DNA of 13,015 bases from Candidatus Levyibacteriota bacterium (GCA_023245475.1 JAHFKF010000035.1:1-13015); one strand, 5' to 3'; positions 1-7,374 are shown, counted from the first letter of the stretch. Program-made: numbers and translations. Notes: generated by a model from the letters alone, not told the origin.

Positions 1-273
1 GACAGCATCTGCATGTGCTCCTGAATTTACAAAAGCAGTCATATCTATTTCACTATCCCACACGGTTACGGTATGCACCTTCACTGCTCCGTCTTTCTCT
101 TCATCTACATGAACAGAATAATGTCGCCAAGCTCCAGGAGCCTCTTCTATTTGACCCAGAACCTTCATAGATTGTCTACTAAAGGGTATTTTCTTCTCTT
201 GAGAAATGACAGCTTTGGTCATAACGACAATACTATCACGTGGAATTGAATGATCCTGTTCACTACTTATCAT
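1..273 (-). CDS. Partial monooxygenase-like (dimeric alpha/beta barrel) protein, 3' end cut by window edge
   Basis: Ninety-one codons are visible from an ATG at 271-273, and the frame is still open at base 1, so the C-terminus is missing. The end of the visible part reads VWDSEIDMTAFVNSGAHADA. A tryptophan, then a segment ending in F-x-x-S-G-A-H-x-x-A, is typical of DUF3291 and antibiotic-biosynthesis-monooxygenase-like proteins of the dimeric alpha/beta barrel superfamily. An earlier W-R-H-Y-S segment would fit a core strand. Such proteins are small, cytoplasmic and often have unknown substrates. The start follows an extended -10 box 9 nt upstream, and an in-frame TAG just upstream rules out a long extension. 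It is the last visible gene of the minus-strand series, 72 nt after the VOC gene. The fold is moderately likely; no reaction can be assigned. Confidence 0.6.
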   Translation of the reverse strand, partial: MISSEQDHSIPRDSIVVMTKAVISQEKKIPFSRQSMKVLGQIEEAPGAWRHYSVHVDEEKDGAVKVHTVTVWDSEIDMTAFVNSGAHADAV

Positions 274-282
274 AATGAGAAA

Positions 283-311
283 AGTCTATCATGAAAAAAG
301 AGCTGACACAA
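283..311 (-). promoter_or_regulatory. Promoter of the left-edge gene
   Basis: Reading the minus strand, TTGTGT (306-311) and TAGACT (283-288) are 17 nt apart. TGA directly before the -10 hexamer gives an extended -10 (TGn). The hexamer ends 9 nt before the ATG, so the leader would be about 3 nt. An ATT codon lies exactly 6 nt after the hexamer, directly before the ATG. Confidence 0.55.
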
Positions 312-345
312 TATGTTTTTTGACAAAAATGTCACATGCGGAGCA

Positions 346-702
346 TTATTCTCCCCAAGGAGTCATGAGTTGAAAATAATTACCATCTGGATCGGCAAGA
401 GTAGCAATCCATGCTCCACCCATTTCGTATGGCTCCTTAATCACTGTTGCACCAACCTCCTTGAGCCGCTCAAACTCCTCTTTCACCTCTTTTGTTTCTA
501 AATTAAACATAACTCGCTGCGGTTCTTTTGATTTGCCATGCACTTCGGAATGTTCGCCAATACCCAAGAAACCTGTGCCAACTTTCCAACCATGCCATCC
601 CCCCTCATTCATATCAGCAGGTCTGTCAAAAACTTTCTTATAGAACTCAGCCATTTCATTTGGTTGGTGCGTCCCGATCATAAAAGAACTAAGGTTAAGC
701 AT
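346..702 (-). CDS. VOC superfamily (glyoxalase/bleomycin-resistance-like) protein
   Basis: This 118-residue protein has the size and layout of a single-chain VOC protein with two beta-alpha-beta-beta-beta units. The first unit has a strand (SSFMIGTHQP) and a helix with the classic F-Y-x-x-V-F pattern (AEFYKKVFD, about 19-27). The second has a helix rich in E/K (about 71-84), then IATLADPDGNYFQLMTPWG, where D-P-D-G-N-x-F is the VOC signature. The usual metal-binding Glu at the end of that strand (G-N-x-F-E) is Gln here, so metal-dependent lyase chemistry is doubtful and ligand binding is possible. It acts in the cytoplasm. The start is set by family length and by a -10 box 6 nt upstream. It lies 42 nt after the glycosyltransferase gene. 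The family is confident; the substrate is unknown. Confidence 0.88.
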   Translation of the reverse strand: MLNLSSFMIGTHQPNEMAEFYKKVFDRPADMNEGGWHGWKVGTGFLGIGEHSEVHGKSKEPQRVMFNLETKEVKEEFERLKEVGATVIKEPYEMGGAWIATLADPDGNYFQLMTPWGE

Positions 703-708
703 AATATT

Positions 709-714
709 AGTATA
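709..714 (-). promoter_or_regulatory. Leaderless -10 box for the VOC gene
   Basis: The minus strand reads TATACT, then exactly 6 nt (AATATT), then ATG. No Shine-Dalgarno sequence fits between them. The nearest -35 candidate, TTACAC, lies 19 nt upstream and overlaps a small hairpin (GTGTAA/TTACAC) at the stop of the preceding gene. Confidence 0.7.
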
Positions 715-744
715 ACTTCTCTTTATTATAATTGTGTAAGAACA

Positions 745-2076
745 TTACACACGAGAAGACGCTACAAGCTTTGTAACGTGTGCCCAAAACTGATCGACTC
801 CATTCGGTTGTACTTCGACCCCGCTCATCAATCGCTTATACTTCATCATTCTCTCAAAAAGGCGTTCTTGCAGACACCATTGAGTAAACACAGCGGCGTA
901 TGATGGATCTTCAGGAAGCAGCAATGCTCGCCAATGGTATGCTTTTTCAAATAATTCTGGGTCAATGGATTGTTGGGTTTGTGCCTGTTTCCATAAATGT
1001 TCGTTTTCTCTTTCATGAGGCATAAAGCCATGGTTTTTAAGAAAATGTAGATTATCATATTCTTGTCTTCCAACTGGTTTTGCAAGAAGCATAATGACTC
1101 CCCCTCGATCTTTGGGTGGAATGAGGGCTTTAAAGGCTTGCTCACTTGGCTTGGTAATTTCTAAGGCAATTGGTGTCTGAGTAAACACTTCTTCATAATT
1201 AGCAACGGTCGTCCGATCATGGATTGAGGTATGAAGCATGACGTAGGGAGTATTGGTCATTTTTTCAATAAAAGAACGTGTATAAGGTGCTTCTTTTGAT
1301 ACAACATGAAAAAGGAATCGGCTAGACTTACGATGAAGGGCATCAATATAACGTAATGTATAGCCCATTCCTACTGCGGCGCCTGAAACAGGAACGGTCA
1401 TGTTAATAGCAGTTTGTGCAACGGGAGACACTTGTTCAAGCTTTTTACTAAAGGCATGTTCTGACAATTCTTCAGTCAACAACGGACTCACAGGATACGC
1501 GGTAACGACAATCGGAACATGAGGTAGTCTTGCTTTACGAGCATATGTTTCTAAATGCTCTTTGGTATAAACACTTGGGACGAAGATACAATCAGCTTCA
1601 GAGACGTACCACATATATTGTGGGCTATCATCTGTCACTTGTACAACAAGAATAATCTTTGCACCGAGTTCTTGAGAGAGCTTTTCTTTAATTGCTCCTA
1701 GCTGATGCCCATGAACTGGCTGGGTAGCAACCATCACGATTGTTTGAGAAACCACAAATCGTTCACTCAATACCGTTTTTACTGATTGTGCTAGCCCCTT
1801 TATCTGCGAACGAAGTATTTTGCGCCATACGTATGCAACAGGTCTTTCAAAGGGTGGCAATTGAGAAATCTCCATAAGATTCCGTGTGATGACATGATTA
1901 CTAATAAAACGATATAAACCACTTGTGCTATCAGATCGTGCGCCAAGAAGAATAGGTGATGCATTTCTGGGCAAACCATGATACAAAGCATCAGTCACAC
2001 GAAGATGTCCTAATCCCAACGGAGTTGTTGCAATTATTATTGTTAGGGAAGGATCAGTAAGAGACACTTGTGCCAT
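745..2076 (-). CDS. GT-B-like glycosyltransferase (MurG/MGDG-synthase type), putative
   Basis: The protein has 443 residues and no signal peptide or membrane segment. Near the N-terminus a strand followed by a glycine-rich loop (TTPLGLGHLRVTDAL, about 17-31) matches the G-x-G-H loop of GT-B enzymes of the MurG and monogalactosyldiacylglycerol synthase group. A middle segment, QVTDDSPQYMWYVSEAD (about 146-162), followed by a V-P-S-x-x-T-K-E-H-L stretch, resembles the N-domain end of that group. The C-terminal half has a PVSGAAVGMG loop (229-238) and ITKPSEQAF (307-315), placed like the donor-nucleotide pocket (K-P-x-E/G). By family it would move a sugar from a nucleotide donor onto a lipid or cell-wall acceptor at the inner membrane face. 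The start is fixed by a -10 box 6 nt upstream, only 14 nt from the MFS stop. The exact family is unrecognised; the fold call is moderate. Confidence 0.6.
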   Translation of the reverse strand: MAQVSLTDPSLTIIIATTPLGLGHLRVTDALYHGLPRNASPILLGARSDSTSGLYRFISNHVITRNLMEISQLPPFERPVAYVWRKILRSQIKGLAQSVKTVLSERFVVSQTIVMVATQPVHGHQLGAIKEKLSQELGAKIILVVQVTDDSPQYMWYVSEADCIFVPSVYTKEHLETYARKARLPHVPIVVTAYPVSPLLTEELSEHAFSKKLEQVSPVAQTAINMTVPVSGAAVGMGYTLRYIDALHRKSSRFLFHVVSKEAPYTRSFIEKMTNTPYVMLHTSIHDRTTVANYEEVFTQTPIALEITKPSEQAFKALIPPKDRGGVIMLLAKPVGRQEYDNLHFLKNHGFMPHERENEHLWKQAQTQQSIDPELFEKAYHWRALLLPEDPSYAAVFTQWCLQERLFERMMKYKRLMSGVEVQPNGVDQFWAHVTKLVASSRV

Positions 2077-2082
2077 ATACTA

Positions 2083-2088
2083 AGTGTA
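2083..2088 (-). promoter_or_regulatory. Leaderless -10 box for the glycosyltransferase gene
   Basis: The minus strand reads TACACT, then 6 nt (TAGTAT), then ATG. The whole promoter core fits in the 14-nt gap after the MFS stop codon (TAG at 2091-2093), so any -35 region would lie inside the MFS coding sequence. No convincing -35 is visible. Confidence 0.6.
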
Positions 2089-2090
2089 CA

Positions 2091-3488
2091 CTACTTTTGA
2101 GTTTTTGGGGTCTGAATCACAAAGATTGCGATAAGCAAAGCAAGGACCATAAGAATTGTTGCGGTAAAAAATGCGTGTTGGTATCCTTCAACAGCTGCCT
2201 GTACTGCCTGCTTACCAGCTCCGAGTGCAGTAGTTGTAGCATTATTCGCAACAACTGCAAGAATTGCCAAGCCAAGTGCACCACCTATTTGCTGTGAGGT
2301 ATTGATAAGGCCAGATGCAAGGCCTGCTTTATCAGGAGTAACACCTGATGTTGCAGAAACTGTTATCGCCACAAATGAAATTCCAAATCCACCTGCAAGA
2401 ATAATAAATGCAGGCAAGATATTCACAAAGTAATTTGCGTTGGTGCCCAATAAACTAATGAAAAAGACACCGATGGTTGTCATACCAATCCCTGCAATCA
2501 TGAGTGGTTTAAAACCAAATTTGCCAAGAAGAACAGGCGCTTGGTAGGAAATAATACCGATAATAATCGGAATCGGCAAAAAACATAATCCACTCAGGAA
2601 AGGAGAGTAGTGCAATACGTTTTGGACGTAGAGTGACAGGAAAAAGAACATCCCAAGTGCTCCCGCAACAACTGGCAACATCATCAGATTGGCTCCAGCT
2701 ACATTTCGAATACGAAAAATCGAAAGAGGCACCAACGGATGGGAAGCACGAGACTCATTAAAGAGAAAGCCACCAATCAAAGCGAGACTTATTCCAAATG
2801 TAACAAGTGTCGATAGATCTGTCCAACCTTCTTTTGATGCAAGCGTCAGAGCATATACCAAAGACATAAGCCCTCCCGTTACAAGCACCGCACCCGGAAG
2901 ATCAAGATGTTTATCTTTGGCTTCTTGGGTATGGGCTGGGATATATTTAAGAATACCAATGATTGTTGCAATCCCAATTGGGACATTCACAAAGAAACAC
3001 CATTGCCACCCAAGGTATTGGGTAAGAAGTCCACCGAGGAAAACTCCTGCTGCGGCACCCCCAGAAGCCACAATGCTCCAAATAGAAAGTGCTTTATTAC
3101 GCTGGTTTCCTTCAGCAAACGTGGTGAGTAAAATAGAAAGAGCAGTCGGAGCCATGAATGCCGCCGCCAATCCTTGCAAAGCTCTGAGCACCACCATCAT
3201 AGTGCTTGAAACTGATAAACCAATGAGTAACGAAAATAAGGTAAACCCGGCAATACCGCAAACAAGCACCTTTCGTCTTCCATACAGATCCGAAGTCCTC
3301 CCTCCAAGCATAAGAAATCCACCAAAGGTCAAGATGTAAGCTGTGAGCACCCATTGTAAAGCTGCGTCTTCAAAGAGTAATCCCTTCTTGATCGCTGGCA
3401 AAGCAACGTTGATGATCGCACTATCAAGCACCACAATAAACATGGTAAGAGATAGTAAAAATAAAATGAGCTTATGACTTTTGTTCAT
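2091..3488 (-). CDS. MFS drug:H+ antiporter, DHA2 (EmrB/QacA-like) family
   Basis: This 465-residue, strongly hydrophobic protein has many predicted membrane helices, as expected for the 14-helix DHA2 exporters. Residues 21-33 read LDSAIINVALPAI, the L-D-x-x-x-x-N-V-A-L-P motif of TM1. Residues 62-75 (GGRTSDLYGRRKVL) are MFS motif A in the loop between TM2 and TM3. Around 142-173 a Gly/Ala-rich helix and W-x-W-x-F-x-x-N-x-P-I-G match motif C and the following DHA2 signature, although the usual G-P of motif C is replaced by alanines. By family it exports drugs or other amphiphiles using the proton gradient; the substrate cannot be told. It sits between the exporter operon terminator and the glycosyltransferase, with its own leaderless promoter. 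No adjacent regulator gene is present. Confidence 0.93.
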   Translation of the reverse strand: MNKSHKLILFLLSLTMFIVVLDSAIINVALPAIKKGLLFEDAALQWVLTAYILTFGGFLMLGGRTSDLYGRRKVLVCGIAGFTLFSLLIGLSVSSTMMVVLRALQGLAAAFMAPTALSILLTTFAEGNQRNKALSIWSIVASGGAAAGVFLGGLLTQYLGWQWCFFVNVPIGIATIIGILKYIPAHTQEAKDKHLDLPGAVLVTGGLMSLVYALTLASKEGWTDLSTLVTFGISLALIGGFLFNESRASHPLVPLSIFRIRNVAGANLMMLPVVAGALGMFFFLSLYVQNVLHYSPFLSGLCFLPIPIIIGIISYQAPVLLGKFGFKPLMIAGIGMTTIGVFFISLLGTNANYFVNILPAFIILAGGFGISFVAITVSATSGVTPDKAGLASGLINTSQQIGGALGLAILAVVANNATTTALGAGKQAVQAAVEGYQHAFFTATILMVLALLIAIFVIQTPKTQK

Positions 3489-3494
3489 TGTAGT

Positions 3495-3500
3495 AGTATA
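3495..3500 (-). promoter_or_regulatory. Leaderless extended -10 box for the MFS gene
   Basis: The minus strand reads TGC-TATACT, an extended -10 (TGn plus hexamer), then 6 nt (ACTACA), then ATG. It lies directly downstream of the T-tract of the terminator closing the exporter operon, so the two units are cleanly separated. Confidence 0.7.
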
Positions 3501-3503
3501 GCA

Positions 3504-3543
3504 GAAATAAAAATAAAGTTGCCCGCTGTTAGACGAGCAACTT
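3504..3543 (-). terminator. Intrinsic terminator of the exporter operon
   Basis: On the minus strand AAGTTGCTCG (3534-3543) pairs with CGGGCAACTT (3516-3525). This gives a 10-bp stem with one G-U pair and an 8-nt loop, followed by a T-rich run, TATTTTTATTT. It begins 8 nt after the stop of the DUF5666-like gene. The T-run on the plus-strand side is poor, so it should work mainly for minus-strand transcripts. Confidence 0.75.
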
Positions 3544-3551
3544 ATATTTCG

Positions 3552-3998
3552 TTATCGTTGTCGCATACCACCAAACATCATCACTTGCCCCAAAGAAATA
3601 TTTTGGGCTGTGATACTACCATCAGAATTTGTTGTTCCAAAGGCTGTGACTTTTTCCCCTTTGGTCAGATCAGATTTTGATCCTTCAGAGGTTTTGTTAA
3701 TCTTGGTATTGTCTGATAGGATAATAATCTTTGAACTACCGTCCTGCATTTTGACAGTAATACTTTTATCATCAGCACTCAGTATCTCTCCTGCAACAGG
3801 TTGCATCGCTTGTCCCCCGGCATTTCCAGTTCTCATTTGGAAAGTACCAGTACGACCAGTTTGTCCTTGGAATCTCCCTTGCATAGTTGTAGGAGTACCT
3901 GCCTTACCCTTTTGGTACTGTACTCCAGCAAAAAATGCTCCTGCACCAACAACAAGTGCAACAATGAGTGTAATAATAAAACCGTTATGTTTTTTCAT
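3552..3998 (-). CDS. Membrane-anchored DUF5666-like protein, last gene of the exporter operon
   Basis: The 148-residue product begins with MKKHNG and a hydrophobic segment at about 7-27. This could be an uncleaved signal anchor, leaving the rest outside the membrane. Residues 35-66 form a low-complexity linker rich in Q, G, T, R and M. Residues about 68-137 (from GEILSADDKSITVKMQDG) look like a small beta-barrel of the DUF5666 type: alternating strands, a D-G-S turn, S-D-N-T-K-I, then L-T-K-G-E-K-V and D-G-S-I-T-A-Q-N-I. The C-terminus is short and rich in Met, Gly and Arg. It follows the permease by 80 nt and has a G-rich ribosome-binding region (GAGGGGGGGTG) about 10 nt before the ATG, unlike the leaderless genes around it. 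An accessory role at the outer face of the exporter is inferred from the operon. No enzymatic motif is seen. Confidence 0.75.
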   Translation of the reverse strand: MKKHNGFIITLIVALVVGAGAFFAGVQYQKGKAGTPTTMQGRFQGQTGRTGTFQMRTGNAGGQAMQPVAGEILSADDKSITVKMQDGSSKIIILSDNTKINKTSEGSKSDLTKGEKVTAFGTTNSDGSITAQNISLGQVMMFGGMRQR

Positions 3999-4018
3999 GT
4001 CTAATTCACCCCCCCTCG

Positions 4019-4050
4019 CCCGCCATAGCTTTAAGCGAAGGCGGGTTCGC
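4019..4050. repeat. GC-rich palindromic element between permease and DUF5666-like gene
   Basis: CCCGCC (4019-4024) and GGCGGG (4040-4045) form an inverted repeat whose loop contains GCTTTAAGC. GCGAA (4035-4039) and TTCGC (4046-4050) give an overlapping, mutually exclusive pairing. The GC-rich block contrasts with the AT-rich flanks. On the minus-strand mRNA the structure ends just before the G-rich ribosome-binding region of the downstream gene. There is no T-run at the right distance for a terminator. It could be a dispersed REP-like element or an mRNA-processing or stability hairpin. Confidence 0.6.
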
Positions 4051-4078
4051 TCCTAATTTTTAATCAATCACTTATTCT

Positions 4079-5302
4079 TTATTCGTATCTTAATGCTTCA
4101 ATAGGTTGCAAATTTGCTGCGCGTTTTGCTGGATACCATCCAAACAAAACACCAATTCCTGCCGAGACAATAAATGCAAGAACAACGGACTGCAACGAAA
4201 CAACAAAAGCAGAAGCAGTAACAATTGAATAAATATAGGAAGCAAGGACTCCTAGTCCAATACCAATAATCCCTCCGATAAATGTCAAAATCAACGACTC
4301 GATAAGAAACTGGGTAACGATAACTTTTTTCTTCGCACCAAGCGCTTTGCGAAGCCCAATCTCTCGTGTTCGTTCTGTTACCGTCACAAGCATGATATTC
4401 ATAATACCAATTCCACCGACGAGCAATGAAATTGCTGCAACACCGGCAAGTAATGTCGTGAAAGTCCCTGTTGTTTGGTTTACTGTGTTAAGCAAATCCT
4501 GTTGATTAAAGATCGAAAAATCTTTGTCAGCAGGATCTGTGAGTTTGTGTCGAGCAAGTAGCAAATAACCTACTTCGTTTTGTGCATCGACCATCACTTC
4601 AGCTGATTTTGCTTCAACGGCAATCGAAGTAAGATACGATTCACCAAACAATTGTTTCTGAGCAGTCGTCAATGGAACCCAGATAATATCATCTTGATTC
4701 TGAAATCCAGTCCCTCCACGAGAAGCAGTAACACCGATCACCGTCAATGTCTGTCCATTAATTCGGATTGTCTGTCCAATTGGATTTGCACCTGTTCCAA
4801 AAAGATCTTCTACAACTGTTGAGCCAAGCACTGCAACTTTAGACATACTACTCACCTGTTGATCCGTAATAAATGATCCTTGCGACATCGTGACATTGCG
4901 CACTGATGCATAGATTGGCTGCACACCAATAACTTGCGTATTAGTATTGTTGCGCCCGGCAACGACTTGTTCACGTCCGGCATATTCTGGTGAAACATTT
5001 TTTACTGTTGTAATTGTTGAAGAATTTTTAATTGCATCAGCATCCTCAAGGGTCAGCGTTGTTCCTCCACCTGCTGCTCCGGCAACTCCACCAGACCGTT
5101 GTCCTGAAGGTTGTACTGTGAGAAGATTTGATCCGAGAGACTGAATTTGTGATTGGATTGCTTGCTGACTTGATTGCCCCAACGAAACAAGAGCAATAAC
5201 ACTGCCAATGCCAATCACAATACCAAGAATCGCAAGTCCGGTTCTGAGCTTGTTAACAACCAGTGTCCCTATACTTTCCTGTACTAATTCTGCGTATTCC
5301 AT
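4079..5302 (-). CDS. MacB/FtsX-family ABC transporter permease
   Basis: The 407-residue protein has the four-helix MacB layout. TM1 is at about 21-41 (TGLAILGIVIGIGSVIALVS) behind an N-terminal amphipathic segment. A large extracytoplasmic domain spans about 45-280, including a Gly/Ala-rich stretch at 66-80. The FtsX domain follows, with TM2 at about 281-306, TM3 at 331-358 and TM4 at 371-391. After TM2, TERTREIGLRKALGAKK is the cytoplasmic coupling helix that contacts the ATPase, and the protein ends in the typical PAKRAANLQPIEALRYE. By family it works as a mechanotransmission exporter for peptides, antibiotics or lipoproteins, together with the ATPase and the periplasmic-adaptor-type protein encoded upstream. 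Its ATG lies 1 nt after the ATPase stop, with a weak AGGA upstream, so translation is probably coupled. Function is confident, substrate unknown. Confidence 0.95.
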   Translation of the reverse strand: MEYAELVQESIGTLVVNKLRTGLAILGIVIGIGSVIALVSLGQSSQQAIQSQIQSLGSNLLTVQPSGQRSGGVAGAAGGGTTLTLEDADAIKNSSTITTVKNVSPEYAGREQVVAGRNNTNTQVIGVQPIYASVRNVTMSQGSFITDQQVSSMSKVAVLGSTVVEDLFGTGANPIGQTIRINGQTLTVIGVTASRGGTGFQNQDDIIWVPLTTAQKQLFGESYLTSIAVEAKSAEVMVDAQNEVGYLLLARHKLTDPADKDFSIFNQQDLLNTVNQTTGTFTTLLAGVAAISLLVGGIGIMNIMLVTVTERTREIGLRKALGAKKKVIVTQFLIESLILTFIGGIIGIGLGVLASYIYSIVTASAFVVSLQSVVLAFIVSAGIGVLFGWYPAKRAANLQPIEALRYE

Positions 5303-5303
5303 A

Positions 5304-6005
5304 TTATTGTTCCTGTATTCTTTTTTGTTTACGATTTATTTCATCTTTTGAAATCTTGCCATCACGGATATGAATAATACGCCTCGCATGGATCGCGATA
5401 TCTTGCTCATGAGTGATCATAATAATAGTATGTCCTTCATCGTTCAGCTTCTGAAAAATCGCCATAATTTCTGCTGCCTGACTTGACGCGATGTTTCCCG
5501 TTGGTTCATCAGCAAGCAAAATCGCAGGATTCATCGCAAGCCCTCTCGCAATCGCAACCCGTTGTTGTTGTCCACCAGACAGTTGATTAGATAAATGGTA
5601 AAGACGATGTCCCAACCCAACCATTTCTAAATACTTTTGAGCGCGCTTCATCCGTTCAGATTTGGGGATACCTGCATAGACCATTGGTAGCATGACATTT
5701 TTCATTGTTGTTGTTCGAGGAAGCAAATTAAATGCTTGGAAAATAAAACCAATCTTACGATTTCGAATATCTGCGAGGTCATCGTCCGCTACGTTACTGA
5801 CATTCTCCCCGTCTAGCATGTAGCTACCTTTTGTGGGAAGATCAAGCGCTCCCAGAATATGCATAAGGGTTGATTTGCCTGATCCAGAAGGTCCCATGAT
5901 AGCAACGAACTCTCCCTTTTGTACAGAAAAGGTTACATCATCAAGAGCTACAGTTTCAACGTCGCCCGTGTTATAAATTTTGGAAAGATGTGAGACCTGA
6001 ATCAT
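5304..6005 (-). CDS. ABC transporter ATP-binding protein, MacB/LolD-type
   Basis: The 233-residue single ATPase domain shows Walker A GPSGSGKST (38-46), Q-loop Gln90, signature LSGGQQQR (142-149), Walker B ILLADE (162-167) and switch His199 (ITHE). It would power the permease encoded 1 nt downstream. One feature is odd. After Walker B, the sequence ADEPTGNIASSQ replaces the usual GNLD(S) of the D-loop with GNIAS, so the conserved Asp is Ala. The remaining catalytic motifs are intact, so the protein is probably active, but nucleotide-site communication may differ. The C-terminus is a charged tail (DEINRKQKRIQEQ). The start is 9 nt after the membrane fusion protein stop. I see neither a strong ribosome-binding site nor a clear -10 box, in keeping with an internal operon gene. 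Confidence 0.95.
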   Translation of the reverse strand: MIQVSHLSKIYNTGDVETVALDDVTFSVQKGEFVAIMGPSGSGKSTLMHILGALDLPTKGSYMLDGENVSNVADDDLADIRNRKIGFIFQAFNLLPRTTTMKNVMLPMVYAGIPKSERMKRAQKYLEMVGLGHRLYHLSNQLSGGQQQRVAIARGLAMNPAILLADEPTGNIASSQAAEIMAIFQKLNDEGHTIIMITHEQDIAIHARRIIHIRDGKISKDEINRKQKRIQEQ

Positions 6006-6014
6006 ATGTCATAC

Positions 6015-7367
6015 TTATCGTGTTTGTATACGAATTTGAGATTGTCCACTGCCACCACCCGAAGCATTCCCTCCAGATCGTCCACCAAAACCTGTTGAAC
6101 CAAATGGTGAAGTAGTCTGTCCACTGACACGGGTTGTTGTCCCACCTGTTTGCCCCGTCACAACCGATTCTCCTTCGGTAAGTCCTGAAAGAATTTCAAT
6201 TTGCGTATCATTTGAATCACCAGTCGTGACACTCACTACACTAACTTGTCCAGCTCTCATAACTCTGACCGTTGATTCTCCGTTACTTGTCTGCACTGCA
6301 CCAACAGGGACGAGTAGGACATCACTCTTTACATCAGTAATAATAGTTGCGCTCACAGCCATGTTGGGATACATATTATCAACCGCCGTGTCAAAGCTAA
6401 GAGTCACTGGATACACGGTTACACCAGAAGTGGTTGTTCCATTGGTATTAATTGCTGCTACTTTGCCGGTAAACGTCTTGCCGGTAAACGCATCAAGTGT
6501 CATCGTTACCTTTTGTCCCACTTTGACCTTGGTAACATCAATTTCTGACAGATTAACTGATGCTTGTGGCGTGCTCTCTGCTAAGGTAATTGTCCCAAAC
6601 GTATTAGATGCACTGGTATTGCTGCTTGAACTATCAGAATTTGAGCTGGAGCTAGAATTAGTATTGGAGATAGAGAGCCCTGGGGTAATACTTAAATTGC
6701 TGACAACACCAGACATCGGTGCTGTAATGGTTGCGGATAACTGAGCATATGCCAATGATGCGCTCGAAAGAGCTGCTTCTGCTTGGGCAATCACTCCTGA
6801 CTGATTGTTATAATCTGCTTCTGCTTGCTGCCAAGTAGCTTTTTCCATAATGTATTTAGGATCAGCCGTGTCGGGACTATCTGTTCCGGCATCTGTCACA
6901 AATTCTTGATTTGCTTTAAACAGTGCTGCTTGCAGCGAATTCATCTTGGATTTTGCAGCATTAAGATTATTCTGAGCAGACAAATAACTTGCCCATGCCT
7001 GTGTTTGCTCAGCTTGAGCACTTTGATCAAGTGAGACAAGCGCAATCGCATCTCCTGCGGATACGGTATCACCATTTTTGACATACAACTCTTTGACAAT
7101 TCCCGTTGCATTAGAAGTAATAGAGGCACTATTCCCCGATGAGACAGTACCTGACGCAGTAACAGAGGTAACCAATGTCCCCTTTTCTACCTTAGCCGTT
7201 TGGTACTGAATCTCTTGCTTTTGTGTTGCCGCCAAGATCTGGCTTCCGCCAAACCACAGGACACCTACAAAAAGCATAAAGATAATTATTTTCTTCAACA
7301 GTGATAATTTCCAAAACCATTGTGTCGCAAAGACAACTTTTGCCTTTGCCGCATGTAGTAGCTTCAT
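6015..7367 (-). CDS. HlyD/MacA-like membrane fusion protein (RND/ABC adaptor)
   Basis: From the ATG at 7365-7367 the product has 450 residues. It has an N-terminal cytoplasmic part, a membrane helix at about 26-46, then the adaptor domains. A lipoyl/barrel-sandwich half is at about 64-114 (GTVSSGNSASITSNATGIV, VKNGDTVSAGDAIALV). A coiled-coil hairpin spans about 117-210. The second lipoyl half reads ITAPMSGVVSNLSITPG (214-230). A Ser/Asn-rich stretch at 236-255 is followed by a beta-barrel (about 265-345) and a membrane-proximal domain (about 350-405). The tail from 406 is rich in Gly, Ser, Thr and Arg. It is the first gene of the exporter operon. No TolC homologue is nearby, so in a monoderm it may act as an extracellular collar. 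A longer reading from 7484 would overlap the DUF998 gene and lacks adaptor-like sequence, and a TATAAT box lies 7 nt before the chosen ATG. Confidence 0.92.
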   Translation of the reverse strand: MKLLHAAKAKVVFATQWFWKLSLLKKIIIFMLFVGVLWFGGSQILAATQKQEIQYQTAKVEKGTLVTSVTASGTVSSGNSASITSNATGIVKELYVKNGDTVSAGDAIALVSLDQSAQAEQTQAWASYLSAQNNLNAAKSKMNSLQAALFKANQEFVTDAGTDSPDTADPKYIMEKATWQQAEADYNNQSGVIAQAEAALSSASLAYAQLSATITAPMSGVVSNLSITPGLSISNTNSSSSSNSDSSSSNTSASNTFGTITLAESTPQASVNLSEIDVTKVKVGQKVTMTLDAFTGKTFTGKVAAINTNGTTTSGVTVYPVTLSFDTAVDNMYPNMAVSATIITDVKSDVLLVPVGAVQTSNGESTVRVMRAGQVSVVSVTTGDSNDTQIEILSGLTEGESVVTGQTGGTTTRVSGQTTSPFGSTGFGGRSGGNASGGGSGQSQIRIQTR

Positions 7368-7374
7368 AGCGATA

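Noticed and set aside
733..750. GTGTAA/TTACAC hairpin at the glycosyltransferase stop as a terminator
   Set aside because: The 6-bp stem is weak and no T-run follows on the minus strand.
4006..4028. Six-codon frame (Met-Ala-Gly-Glu-Gly-Gly-stop) inside the palindromic element
   Set aside because: No ribosome-binding site at a usable distance; best explained by the GC-rich repeat itself.
2689..4056. Plus-strand open frames of 216 and 148 residues (2689-3339, 3610-4056)
   Set aside because: They are antisense to the MFS and DUF5666-like genes, with no domain and no promoter arranged like the real genes here.
6226..6744. 172-residue plus-strand open frame
   Set aside because: It is antisense to the membrane fusion protein, rich in Leu/Val/Thr from the reverse reading of repetitive codons, with no recognisable domain.
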